A stretch of 64,000 bases of DNA from JAIESQ01 sp964495375 (GTDB lineage: Bacteria; Planctomycetota; Planctomycetia; Pirellulales; JAEUIK01). The stretch lies in contig CAZBWM010000031.1 in the NCBI GenBank assembly GCA_964495375.1, forward strand, positions 1 to 64,000, written 5' to 3'. Each line of letters begins with the position of its first letter. Within the stretch, counting starts at the first letter, position 1. The notes below the pieces were generated by a model. It ran no database searches, was not told the DNA's origin, and saw nothing but the letters and a program-made list of their open reading frames with translations. The position numbers were made by a program, and so were the translations under genes. Below are positions 29,579 through 38,534 of the stretch, piece after piece.

Positions 29579-32329
29579 TTATCGCAGCGTGACGAAATCG
29601 TTGTGGTTAATCAGTGCCCAGATGAGCCGTGCCCGCGGTGTCGCGCCGGGCGCGGTTGTATTTTGATCGGTCGGCAGGCTGCGCCATTGTTCGAGCGATC
29701 GCAGGCAAGCGGCAACCTCGGCGTCGGTCGCCTGCATGCCGAGCAATGCCAAAAACGCTCGGCGGACGAACTGAGTATCGTCTACTTCTGTTCCCGCGGC
29801 GTTCGAAACGCGCTGCGCGATACCGCCGAGCGCATCGTGTACCAGGCGGCTGTTCGCCAGCGCCAGAGCCTGCTGCGGCACGATACTCTGATCGCGGCGG
29901 TAGCATTCCTTCACCGAGGCCTCGTCAAACGTCAACAAGAATCGATCGCGATCGTTGTTCGAGTGAAAGAAGTAAAGGCTTCTTCGTGTCGACGTGGCCT
30001 GATCGGCCGATGCGACGGGCGGACCTCCGAGCGTGGCGTCGAGCGTGCCGGCCAGCGCCAGGATGGAGTCGCGCACGACCTGCGATTCGAGCCGCATCGA
30101 GGTCCGCCGCCCGAGGTACAGATTGTCGGGATCCTGCTTGGCACTTTCCGCGGCATCAGCCAGCGACGACGACAAACGATAGGTCGCCGATGTCGCGATC
30201 AGGCGATGGAGGTGCTTCATGCTCCAACCGCTTTCCATGAATTCGACCGCCAGCCAGTCGAGTAACTCGCGTTGCACCGGGGTTGCCCCCTTGCGTCCGA
30301 AGTCGAAGACGGTGGCGACCAGCGGCGTGCCGAAATGCCGATTCCAGAGATGATTCACGGCCACCCGCGCCGTCAAAGGGTTCCGCGTGTCGGTGATCCA
30401 GCGGGCGAGGGCCGTGCGGCGGCCGCTGCTCTGGGCGGGAAAAGTCAACTGCGGATCGTCGGTCAACGACGACAAGAATCGCGTCGGCGTCCACTGCGCG
30501 CCGATGAGCGGGGCGTAGGTGGCGACGGAATCGATTTCGGCGGACACGGACTCGGTTGCTTTTGCCACGGCGTCGCGGGCCGCAACCACTTCTTTTTCGA
30601 TTGCATCTTTCTGCTCGGTCTTGGCTCCGGCGAGACGCAGCTCGACTTTGGCTAGTTCGAGCTCCGCTTTGGCGAGCGCGACCTGTCGCTCGGCCCGCAC
30701 CGCGTCGACGGTGGTCGCTCGTTCGGCCGTGGCCAAATCAGCGTTGTCCGCCGGCGCGTCGGCTTTCGCCCAGGCGGCCCGCATCGCTTTTGCACGACAG
30801 TCGACACTGTGCTGCTCGGTCCTGGCCAGCGCGAGGGCACGTTCGGCGACGCGACATTCGGCAGCTTCTGCGACTGGCTGAACCGCTTTGCCTGTGACTC
30901 CGCTAGCGGCAAGCTGCTCTTGGGCCGGCGCGAGCTTCGCCTGCGCAGCTTCGAGCGCGGTTTCGGCGGCGGCGATCTGTCGCTGGCAAGCGCTCTGGTA
31001 GGCTTCGATCACCCACGGGCGCCGCGCCGGCTGATACGCTTCGGCCGGCAGCTTGATCGGCTCAATGTCCAAGTCAGCAAACGCGAGCGCCGCCGGCACG
31101 CCCGGCGCGATGACCTTTGAGCGGTCGGGCTGGTTCTCCTGGCCACGCTCCAACAGGTACGTGGGCGCGTCGAGTTCTCGATCAAACGCACGCGGAATGC
31201 CATCGCGCGCCAAGTCGACTTCGCCGGGGAGCATGTCCTGCCGCGCGTGGTAGGGCTCAAAGAACGCTCGCATGCGGTAGTAGTCGACCTGCTCGATCGG
31301 ATCGTACTTGTGGTCGTGGCACTTCGCGCAATTGATCGTCAGGCCGAGCAAACCTTTGCTGACGTGCTCGACCGTCTCATCGAGCCACTGATGCCGATTG
31401 AAAAGAAAATAATTGCGGGCTAGAAATCCACTCGCCCGCAGGCGCTGGAGATCGTTGGGGTGCGATTCGTCGGCGGCTAGCATCAGCCGCACCATTTCGT
31501 CGTAGGGCAAGTCAGCGTTGAGCGATTCGATGATCCAATCGCGCCAATGCCAGATGTTGTACTGGCTGTTGCGCAGTTGATCGCCGAGCCCCCACCAGTC
31601 GCTGTAGCGCCAGATGTCCATCCAATGCCGGGCCCAGCGCTCGCCGTGTCGCGGGTCTGCCAACAACCGGTCGACCAGTTGCTCAAACCAATTGGTATCT
31701 GGCGCACTCAGCCAGATGTTCCACTCGTCGAGCGTCGGAGGAACGCCGACGAGATCGAGATAGGCGCGGCGAATCAACACCTCCCGAGGCGCTTCGACGG
31801 CCGGAGTGATCCCCTGCGCGGCTTGCTTGTCGGCCACAAAAGCATCGATTGGATTGCGCACCGACGCGGCCTGCGCCGGAGACAACGCGGTCGGTAGCGC
31901 CGGACGCACGGGCAGTCGAAACGCCCAATGATCGTGGGGGTCGGCCTCGGGCTGCTCGTCGGCCGGCGCGGGGGCGTTGGCATCGATCCAGCCTCGCAGG
32001 TGTGCGACCTCGGCCGGTGCGAGCGGCTCCCCTTCTTGCGGCATGCGGATGGTCGGGTCGTCGCTCGTCACGCGCTCGATCAAAGGGCTTGCCGCGGCGT
32101 CGCCAGGCCGGATGGCAGGTCCGCTGTCGCCTCCTTGGATCGCGAGCTTGGCGGTATCGAGGCGCAGGCCCCCGGCCTGTTTCAGCGCGCCGTGGCAGGC
32201 GACACAGCGACTCGCTAAGAGGGGCTTGATGTGCGTGGCGTAGTCCACCTCGTCGCGATCACCGGATTCAGCGGCCAGGTCGATGGCCGGCCAGCCCGCG
32301 AGAACCAGGATGAGAAGACCACGAATCAT
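29579..32329 (-). CDS. PSD1-type planctomycete cytochrome protein with long coiled coil (916 aa)
   Basis: Start ATG 32329 is placed at the signal peptide ('MIRGLLILVLAGWPAIDLAA'); the 46 codons upstream in frame are not protein-like. Heme motif C42-V-A-C-H46 lies in the planctomycete cytochrome domain. DUF1549 is at about 150-380 and a second motif is 'CAKCHDHKYDP'. Residues about 440-600 are an Ala/Glu/Lys-rich heptad region ('QRQIAAAETALEAAQAKL', 'ERQVALAKAELELAKVELRL'), a predicted long coiled coil unlike the inserts in the other PSD1 proteins here. DUF1553 follows to the end. It is the upstream partner of the DUF1501 gene at 28075. Confidence 0.9.
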   Translation of the reverse strand: MIRGLLILVLAGWPAIDLAAESGDRDEVDYATHIKPLLASRCVACHGALKQAGGLRLDTAKLAIQGGDSGPAIRPGDAAASPLIERVTSDDPTIRMPQEGEPLAPAEVAHLRGWIDANAPAPADEQPEADPHDHWAFRLPVRPALPTALSPAQAASVRNPIDAFVADKQAAQGITPAVEAPREVLIRRAYLDLVGVPPTLDEWNIWLSAPDTNWFEQLVDRLLADPRHGERWARHWMDIWRYSDWWGLGDQLRNSQYNIWHWRDWIIESLNADLPYDEMVRLMLAADESHPNDLQRLRASGFLARNYFLFNRHQWLDETVEHVSKGLLGLTINCAKCHDHKYDPIEQVDYYRMRAFFEPYHARQDMLPGEVDLARDGIPRAFDRELDAPTYLLERGQENQPDRSKVIAPGVPAALAFADLDIEPIKLPAEAYQPARRPWVIEAYQSACQRQIAAAETALEAAQAKLAPAQEQLAASGVTGKAVQPVAEAAECRVAERALALARTEQHSVDCRAKAMRAAWAKADAPADNADLATAERATTVDAVRAERQVALAKAELELAKVELRLAGAKTEQKDAIEKEVVAARDAVAKATESVSAEIDSVATYAPLIGAQWTPTRFLSSLTDDPQLTFPAQSSGRRTALARWITDTRNPLTARVAVNHLWNRHFGTPLVATVFDFGRKGATPVQRELLDWLAVEFMESGWSMKHLHRLIATSATYRLSSSLADAAESAKQDPDNLYLGRRTSMRLESQVVRDSILALAGTLDATLGGPPVASADQATSTRRSLYFFHSNNDRDRFLLTFDEASVKECYRRDQSIVPQQALALANSRLVHDALGGIAQRVSNAAGTEVDDTQFVRRAFLALLGMQATDAEVAACLRSLEQWRSLPTDQNTTAPGATPRARLIWALINHNDFVTLR

Positions 32330-33215
32330 CGGGTACTTTCGACTCGCCAGGTTCTCGGACGTGGCGAAACAGGTGGGCGGGCAGGAAGCAAACGGTGAAC
32401 TAGAGCGGCGGATTCCGGCCGAGCCGGCTGACAAACCATCGTAACATTCGGTGTCCCCTGGTAACAATCAGCGGCACTTTTGCCTTGATTGATCGAGCTA
32501 CGAAGAACGAATGAATCGCCGATGGAACCATCTTGAGTTGGCGGGGCTAACCTGCAGTCCGAGTAAGCAGGTATGGCCGAATACCTGGAAGGCTCGCTGC
32601 TATTGAGCGGCCTCTTGAAGTACAAGAAGCTCCTTCGCCCGAGAGCCTGCTCGCGGCGGAGTTTGCTGAATCTATGCGGCTTGCGCCCGCTTACCGAGCA
32701 ACTTTTCGGCGCCGAGTGCGCGGCCGCCGGGTGATTGGCGTTTGTGGCGTTCGCACGTCAGCGAAGGTCGCGAAACTGCTTTCAGGGGTGCTGGCCCGAC
32801 ACCGGTCTTTGATTTCCTGGCTGCGCGATAAGCCGCTCGGCGCGCGATACATGCCCCGGGATACCCGGTCCCCCTGGGCGGGTCCGCCTGGGAAGAAACG
32901 CCCCGCCAGGAGCGAACCCCCGTGGGTGGCGAGGGGCGTTGACCGCGGCTTTCGCCGGGAAATCCGTGCCGAAATCAAAGCTGGACATCGCCGCGCATCC
33001 TGCAAATGATGGGAGGCGATTATTGTGTCTGCGACCGCAGAGTTGGGTGACGGTCGTGCTCGAAGCTTGACGTAACTGGCCGTGCGAGCCCGCGCGGGCG
33101 GTGTCGCGCCAGCGAGCACGAGTTTATCCCGCGGGTCGTTGTCGTCAGGCGTATCGGCATCACTTCCGCAGCGCCATTCCAACGGTTGTCAACCAGCACC
33201 AGGGGGTCTCGATCC
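32330..33215. other. Gene-free stretch between divergent genes
   Basis: About 890 bases between the divergent PSD1 and DUF4214 genes. It holds no gene I can support, and no tandem array like those at 6803 and 19511. AGGGGG lies 9 bases before the DUF4214 start and is its likely ribosome site. Promoters must lie here, but no strong consensus stands out. Confidence 0.4.
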
Positions 33216-34418
33216 ATGTTCCCACGCGATTGGCAACTGAGAGTCCGGAATCGCTCTAGCCGTTCGGTTCGTCGTGCAGCCGGGCAACCACGTGGGCGGC
33301 GACTATCGCTCGAGCGGCTCGAGGCGCGCGAAGTGATGGCGACTCTGTCCCCCTTGTCGCCGGTGTCCGAGGTTGACGTCGCACTGCAATCGCAGGTTCC
33401 GCTCGTCGGTGAACAACGCGCGGCGCAAGTTGCCGAGAGCGGTCTCGTGGAGAGTTCCGCGTTGGCTGCCGCGCAGCTCGCGGCGACCGAGGCCGCCGCC
33501 AGTCAGCAGAATGCCTTGTCGCAGGATCTGGCCGTGGGCGACACCCTCGCCGCGGCGCAAGCTATTGCTGAAGTTGGCAACGCGAGCTTAAACGCAGCGG
33601 CGAGCAGCGTTACCGCGGCCGCGGCCGTGGTGACCGCGGTCGACACGCGCGTAGTGGCCTCGATCTATCAGTTGGCACTTCGCCGCAACTCGGATACCGC
33701 GGGGTTGAACTACTGGAACGCGCAGTTGGCCGGCAACATGGATCGCCGGCAAGTCGCGCTGGCGATTTTCACCAGCGACGAGTTTCGCGCCGGCGCAATT
33801 GCCGACGCTTACCAGGTGCTACTATTTCGGCAAGTCGACGATGCCGGACTCGACTATTGGCTCAACCAAATGCGGGGTGGGAAGTCGCTGCAATATGTAG
33901 TGGCCAATATCCTGGCCTCCGACGAATTTCTCGCTGGCGCCGGTTTTTACAACGAAGACTTCGTCGTCGCCGTCTACTTGTACGCTTTACAGCGCGTGCC
34001 GGACTACACGAGCTTTGCCTATTGGGTGGCGGGCTTCAATTCGACGTTCGATCGCGCCACGGGGAAGGCCGCCCCCGGAGCGGATCGCTTCCAAGTCGCG
34101 ATGGCAATCCTCACCAGTGAGGAAGCTACAAACAAGCAGGTGAGCGACCTTTATACGCGCCTCTTGCAGCGATCCGCCGATGCGGCTGGCCTGGCCTATT
34201 GGGCCGGGCGGCTCCGCGCGGGCGAGCGATTTGAGGAAGTGATGGCGGCGATCCTCGGTTCGGGCGAGTACTTTGCGAAGCTCCAGATGTACCTGGCGCA
34301 GAACGGTCAGACCAGCAACGCGAACAACGACGCCATTAATTTTCTGCGTAACACCGGTCGCTTGAGTTGGACCTGGGATGCTTCGCTCCTGCCAGGGTCG
34401 CTTTTCATCCCCGATTAG
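33216..34418 (+). CDS. DUF4214 surface protein with N-terminal LEAR motif
   Basis: 400 residues from ATG 33216 with AGGGGG 9 bases upstream; a TTG at 33186 is possible but less likely. The N-terminus is Arg-rich and carries 'LSLERLEAREVMATLSPL', the planctomycete surface-protein motif also seen as 'LEDRSMLATT' in the giant protein. An Ala-rich stretch follows. Then DUF4214 units recur: 'VVASIYQLALRRNSDTAGLN', 'DAYQVLLFRQVDDAGLDYW' and 'DLYTRLLQRSADAAGLAYW', each ending in an 'SDEF' or 'SGEYF' block. DUF4214 is common in exported, often calcium-associated or S-layer-like proteins. Precise role unknown. Confidence 0.8.
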   Translation: MFPRDWQLRVRNRSSRSVRRAAGQPRGRRLSLERLEAREVMATLSPLSPVSEVDVALQSQVPLVGEQRAAQVAESGLVESSALAAAQLAATEAAASQQNALSQDLAVGDTLAAAQAIAEVGNASLNAAASSVTAAAAVVTAVDTRVVASIYQLALRRNSDTAGLNYWNAQLAGNMDRRQVALAIFTSDEFRAGAIADAYQVLLFRQVDDAGLDYWLNQMRGGKSLQYVVANILASDEFLAGAGFYNEDFVVAVYLYALQRVPDYTSFAYWVAGFNSTFDRATGKAAPGADRFQVAMAILTSEEATNKQVSDLYTRLLQRSADAAGLAYWAGRLRAGERFEEVMAAILGSGEYFAKLQMYLAQNGQTSNANNDAINFLRNTGRLSWTWDASLLPGSLFIPD

Positions 34419-34577
34419 TCGGTGAGTCGCGGAGCGCCGCTAGTCGCGGATTCCCTGTATCGCATGGCGAAGACACGCGATCTTTCGCCCCGCGGCGGCA
34501 CGAGCCGCTCGTCTCAAGGTCACCCGTCGCGCAGGTTGCGCGCTCAGCGAGGTAGCACCGGCAATCTTGAGCGCCAC

Positions 34578-35537
34578 TCAGCCACTGGCGCCGGGGCCCC
34601 CGGGAGCGTAGAAGGCCACGATTTTGTCCCAAGCTTCGGCCGGCGATTCGGCGTAATCAACCAATTGCAGATGCCGGTCGTCGATCGCTCCTTCGTTGGC
34701 CAGAAACTCCAGATCGATCACGCGCTCCCAGTACGCGCGGCCATACATAATGATCGGTATCTGCTGCATGCGGTTGGTTTGCCGCAGCGTGAGCGCGTCG
34801 AACAACTCATCGAGCGTGCCGAAACCGCCAGGGAACACCACCAGCGCCTTCGCACGCAGCAAAAAATGCAGCTTCCGCAACGCGAAGTAATGAAACTGGA
34901 AGCACAGCTCGGGCGTGATATAAGGATTCGGAAGTTGCTCGGCCGGCAGCGTGATGTTCAGGCCGACCGACTTGGCTCCGACATCGAACGCGCCGCGATT
35001 GGCCGCTTCCATGATGCCGGGCCCGCCCCCCGTGACGATGACATACTCGCAGTCGTCCCCAACCTGGCAACTCGTCGAGACGAGCCGGGCGAACGCGCGG
35101 GCGTCGTCGTAAAAGTGGCACTTGGCCACGATCGCGCGCCGGCGAGCGACAAGCCGGGCGAGAAACGGATCGCCTGGCGAAGCAGCCAGCGCCGTTTCGG
35201 CTTGCGCAAGCTGTTGTTCGGCCGCCGAGCGCTCGACGATCTGCGTGCTGCCGAAAACAACGATCGTCGAGGCCACCCCGAGTCGTGCGAAGGCCAGCTC
35301 GGGCTTCAGCAACTCAAGTTGCATTCGCACCGGTCGCAGCTCGGGCTGGGTCAGCAGGTCGGTATCGCGCTCCGCCAGCCGGTAGCTGGGCGACTGCATA
35401 ATCGCCTGCAGGTTCTGTTCGGCGCGGAGTTTTTCTTCTGGATCGGTCACGGCGGAGTGCTCGCGGTTTGCGACGTTGGCTGACGGGTTCAATCGCTTCG
35501 CCAATCGTAACCTGCCGACCGGCTCACCGCGCGCCAT
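34578..35537 (-). CDS. LOG / TIGR00730-type Rossmann-fold protein
   Basis: 319 residues from ATG 35537; GTG 35450 is an alternative. Nucleotide-binding landmarks are 'VTGGGPGIMEAANRGA' (about 168-183) and 'FPGGFGTLDELFDAL' (about 235-249), the PGGxGTxxE signature of the cytokinin-riboside monophosphate phosphoribohydrolase (LOG) / 'lysine decarboxylase-like' family. About 80 residues precede the Rossmann domain, more than in minimal LOG proteins, so it is a long-form member. Nucleoside-monophosphate hydrolysis is plausible, but the substrate cannot be read. The start overlaps the end of the prepilin-peptidase-like gene by 14 bases, indicating one operon. Confidence 0.8.
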   Translation of the reverse strand: MARGEPVGRLRLAKRLNPSANVANREHSAVTDPEEKLRAEQNLQAIMQSPSYRLAERDTDLLTQPELRPVRMQLELLKPELAFARLGVASTIVVFGSTQIVERSAAEQQLAQAETALAASPGDPFLARLVARRRAIVAKCHFYDDARAFARLVSTSCQVGDDCEYVIVTGGGPGIMEAANRGAFDVGAKSVGLNITLPAEQLPNPYITPELCFQFHYFALRKLHFLLRAKALVVFPGGFGTLDELFDALTLRQTNRMQQIPIIMYGRAYWERVIDLEFLANEGAIDDRHLQLVDYAESPAEAWDKIVAFYAPGGPGASG

Positions 35538-36633
35538 CGATGCGCGCCAACTGTCCCGAGAGCGCCATCGCCACCGCGGCGACCGCCAACGCGCCGGCGA
35601 TCCCCAGCCAATCGCCGGGCACATTACCTCGGGCCGCGGCTTCCATCAGCCGCTGCCAGCCGACCAATACAACCACCACGGCCGCGGTCAGCCAGCCGGT
35701 TGTGGGTAGTCGATCAATCGGCATGCCGGCCCGCATGGCCAGCGCCGTTGCCAGTTCCCCGACGCTCGCGATCAAGGCCACGCCGGCAACCACGACGGGT
35801 CCCAAGTAGACACCGATCAACAGCCAACTCCCCACGGTGTACCGCGCCGCCGCGGGTGGGGTACTGGCGTGCTGCGTCATTCGCCAGATGGTCGCGGCCG
35901 TTAGCGCGACGCCGAGCCCCAGGAGCGCGGGCCTAAGATCAAGGGACGCGCGGTGCGCCCTCAGGGCGGCATTGCCCGATGCTTGCGCGGCGGCATCTAG
36001 CTGCGGCGCGAGTGGCAAACCGGCGGCGAGTAATCCGCCCGCCAACACGGCCGCCGGAAAAAAGAGTGTCCCGCGCCAGGCCGATAACCCGGCGGCGAGC
36101 ACCGCCTTAAACGGGACCGCTCGCGACGCACCGGCGCTGCCACTGGCTGCGCTATTCCGCGCGATGCTGGCCGCTTCGATCGATAGCAGCGTCGCCGTCA
36201 ACAGCGTCAGCACGAGCGTGAGATGGCCAGCCATCACGAGCGCGGCGCGCCCTTCGTGGGCGTGCGTCGCAGCCAACAGCCAGGCGCCGCGTGGAGCCAG
36301 TAGCTCGCTCCAACCGATCGCCAGACAACCGACGGCCGCCAGCAGTTCGACCAGCGCATAGCGCCCGGCGATCGGCTCGCCGCATTTTCGGCAGCGGCCG
36401 CGCAGCCAGAGCCAGGCCAAGATCGGCACGTTGTCATAAGCGGCGATCGGCTGGCTGCAATGTGGGCAATGTGAGCCGGGCCGCGACAAACTCAGCCGGC
36501 GCGGCCAACGATAGGCGACCACGTTCAGAAAGCTGCCGAAGCAACTTCCCAGGACAAACAGCCACAGGGCCGCGAACGCCCGCAGCCAGGCGGGCCAGTC
36601 GTCGATTGCCACCCCTGCGACAAGATTCGTCAT
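35524..36633 (-). CDS. Prepilin-peptidase-like membrane protein, protease aspartates apparently missing
   Basis: 369 residues from ATG 36633. The N-terminal DiS-P-DiS domain of A24 prepilin peptidases is clear: 'GSCFGSFLNVVAYRWPR', then C56-P-H-C59 and C81-R-K-C84 zinc pairs, then 'GRYALVELLAAVGCLAIGW'. About eight hydrophobic segments follow. The usual first catalytic aspartate position reads 'TLLTATLLSIEAASIAR', with no Asp-Pro pair, and I find no GxGD motif. It therefore looks like an inactive or repurposed peptidase. The start overlaps the stop of a 46-codon gene as ATGA, and its own end overlaps the LOG-type gene, so three genes are coupled. Confidence 0.8.
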   Translation of the reverse strand: MTNLVAGVAIDDWPAWLRAFAALWLFVLGSCFGSFLNVVAYRWPRRLSLSRPGSHCPHCSQPIAAYDNVPILAWLWLRGRCRKCGEPIAGRYALVELLAAVGCLAIGWSELLAPRGAWLLAATHAHEGRAALVMAGHLTLVLTLLTATLLSIEAASIARNSAASGSAGASRAVPFKAVLAAGLSAWRGTLFFPAAVLAGGLLAAGLPLAPQLDAAAQASGNAALRAHRASLDLRPALLGLGVALTAATIWRMTQHASTPPAAARYTVGSWLLIGVYLGPVVVAGVALIASVGELATALAMRAGMPIDRLPTTGWLTAAVVVVLVGWQRLMEAAARGNVPGDWLGIAGALAVAAVAMALSGQLARIDGAR

Positions 36634-36770
36634 TCTGTTTTGAAAGCTTGCATGGGTGCGGCGACACGGCGGGGCGGGCGGCTGGCTTTGTAGATCCAAC
36701 GGCGGACGTGCGCGAACATGCGACGGCGATTTGGACGAGCGGCGCTACGAGTACGATTGTAAGCGGTCAT
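36630..36770 (-). CDS. Arg-rich 46-aa small protein translationally coupled to the prepilin-peptidase-like gene
   Basis: A 46-codon frame starting at ATG 36770, 'MTAYNRTRSAARPNRRRMF' and ending 'PMQAFKTE'. It is preceded by TTAAGGAG with a 7-base gap, one of the best ribosome sites in the window. Its stop overlaps the next start in the tetranucleotide ATGA (36633-36630), the classic geometry for translational coupling. The peptide is very basic, with no membrane segment. It may be a real small protein or a leader peptide that tunes translation of the next gene. No family was recognised. Confidence 0.6.
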   Translation of the reverse strand: MTAYNRTRSAARPNRRRMFAHVRRWIYKASRPPRRVAAPMQAFKTE

Positions 36771-37572
36771 GTCAATCTCCTTAAGTTGTGCAACGAGGTG
36801 GAGTCGCGCGCCAAGGGCGCGCGTTTCGTTGTCGGCACGTCGCAAGGACTGCCGAACGGATGGCGTGGTGCGTTCCGAGGTGGGATGTAAAGCAAGCTGT
36901 GAGTCAACGGTTGCACAGGTCGCGTGCATCCGTGCACAAGCGGTTGTTCGTCAGGCGTTGGCGAGCGAAACAATCGGCAGCGCGGACGCTCGCAGGAGCG
37001 CATCGCGTAGATTGGCGACGGGCCAATGTGCCATGCGAACTAGCCCGCGCCGCGCACGCTGCGCAGCAAAAACCAGCTCACGTGGAACCTGGTGACCCGT
37101 GCTGCCGGATGTTTCGGCAACAACACCGCGAAGAACCGAAATCGATCACTCAGGCCGGAAAACTACGCAAGGGCCTAAAGTGATGGGTGATCTCGGCAAT
37201 GGGTGCAGTGGCAACTCGGTGAAAAAGAGGTGGGGAAAACACATTCCCTAGCCGCGCTGAACGTTCAGCGGCCGGCCAGATTTTACCCCTCCGCAATGGG
37301 GCTGTCAAAGAACTTCTTGCAAGTTCTTGGCAGTTCGAATCTTCGCGAAATCGGCCGCCGGAAGATGGGGCTCGGGACTGGGCCATGCAGAAGAGGTCAC
37401 AACGCAACCGCGGCCATCAAAAATCGCGCCCTTCATCGTTTCTTCATACCCTGGCAGACGACCGAATTTCATGCCAAGATGGGCCTTCCGTCGCTGGGAC
37501 TGCCCGACAGCAATGAATGCGTCGCCCCCGGGTGCTCGGCGAGATCGTTCCCCGCACGCTTCGAGAGGGTTC
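36771..37572. other. Gene-free stretch between divergent genes
   Basis: About 800 bases between the small-ORF operon (minus) and the nucleotidyltransferase gene (plus). No gene is supported. It contains one perfect 16-base palindrome at 37255-37270, listed separately. GAGAGGG lies just before the 37573 start. Confidence 0.4.
37255..37270. promoter_or_regulatory. Perfect 16-bp palindrome, possible operator
   Basis: CGCTGAACGTTCAGCG is its own reverse complement over all 16 bases. It lies about 300 bases upstream of the nucleotidyltransferase gene and 485 bases upstream of the divergent small ORF. A dimeric repressor site is possible; no regulator is identified. Confidence 0.35.
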
Positions 37573-38340
37573 ATGTCCGCACGTGTCGCCATCGTTCTGG
37601 CTGCCGGCAAAGGCACCCGCATGAAGTCGGACCTGCCGAAGGTGCTCGTCCCCGTGGCCGGCCGACCCATGGTCGAGTACGTGCTCGACGCCTTGGACGC
37701 CGCGGGCATCGACCGCACCGTGCTGGTCGTCGGCTATCGCAGCGACCTGGTGCGCGAGACCTTGGCCCACCGCCAGCGCGTGACGTTCGCCGAACAAGCC
37801 GAACAACTCGGCACCGGGCATGCTGTGATGATGGCTGCCGGCGCGCTCGCCGATCACGAGGGCGCGGCCCTCGTCGTCACGGGCGATTCGCCCATGATTC
37901 AGGTCTCTTCGATCAAGAAGCTGCTAGCCGAGTATGACAACGGCCAACCCGCCTGCGTCCTCGGCACCGCGTTCAAAGACAACCCCGCCGGGCTGGGGCG
38001 CATCGTGCGCGACGCCGCCGGCGAGTTCCTGGGCATCGTCGAACAGAAAGACGCCACGCCCGAGCAACAAGCGATTCGCGAAGTGAACATGAGCACCTAC
38101 GTGTTCCACGCCCCCGACTTGCTCGTCGCGCTCAAGAGCCTGGGGAACAATAACGCCCAGCGCGAGTACTACATCACCGATTGCCCGGCGATCCTGCGAG
38201 GGCTAGGGCGCGAGGTGCGGGCGCGGGCGGTGCTCGAACCGGTCGAATCGTTGAGCATTAACACGCCCGAGGAGCTGAAGGTCGTCGAGCAAGTGATCCT
38301 GGACGGCCCGCAAGGCAAGGCCGGTTCGCAAGCGCGATAA
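37573..38340 (+). CDS. NTP transferase, GlmU N-domain-like, without acetyltransferase domain
   Basis: 255 residues from ATG 37573 with GAGAGGG 3 bases upstream. The nucleotide-binding signature is 'LAAGKGTRMKSDLPKVLVPV' at residues 9-28. 'QLGTGHAV' and 'VVTGDSPMI' follow, the Asp being the expected metal ligand, and then 'REYYITD'. This matches the uridylyltransferase half of GlmU, which makes UDP-GlcNAc from UTP and GlcNAc-1-phosphate. The C-terminal left-handed beta-helix acetyltransferase half (about 200 residues) is absent. The frame ends cleanly at a stop, so this looks natural rather than truncated. PRPP synthetase follows on the same strand after about 190 bases. Confidence 0.85.
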   Translation: MSARVAIVLAAGKGTRMKSDLPKVLVPVAGRPMVEYVLDALDAAGIDRTVLVVGYRSDLVRETLAHRQRVTFAEQAEQLGTGHAVMMAAGALADHEGAALVVTGDSPMIQVSSIKKLLAEYDNGQPACVLGTAFKDNPAGLGRIVRDAAGEFLGIVEQKDATPEQQAIREVNMSTYVFHAPDLLVALKSLGNNNAQREYYITDCPAILRGLGREVRARAVLEPVESLSINTPEELKVVEQVILDGPQGKAGSQAR

Positions 38341-38534
38341 CGTCGAGAGTGTTGGCCCGTGGCGCAGGTGTTGCTCACGTACCCCTCGGACTGACCCCGC
38401 CCGGCTGGGGAAGTGGGAAGAACACGATGCTCGAAGCCACGAGTTCGGTAATTGATGTCGATCGTCGCGGTGCGGCGCGCAAGCCGGGGCGTCCCCTCTA
38501 TCCGTTGGCAGTTTTGGGAAAGCGGCGATTTGCC

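Noticed and set aside
32691..33182. A 163-codon minus-strand gene in the gap before the DUF4214 gene.
   Set aside because: Composition is shadow-like, with no motif and no start signal.
37333..37350. A tRNA suggested by 'gttcgaatc', like a T-loop.
   Set aside because: The flanking bases do not form a T-stem, and no anticodon or acceptor arm can be drawn.
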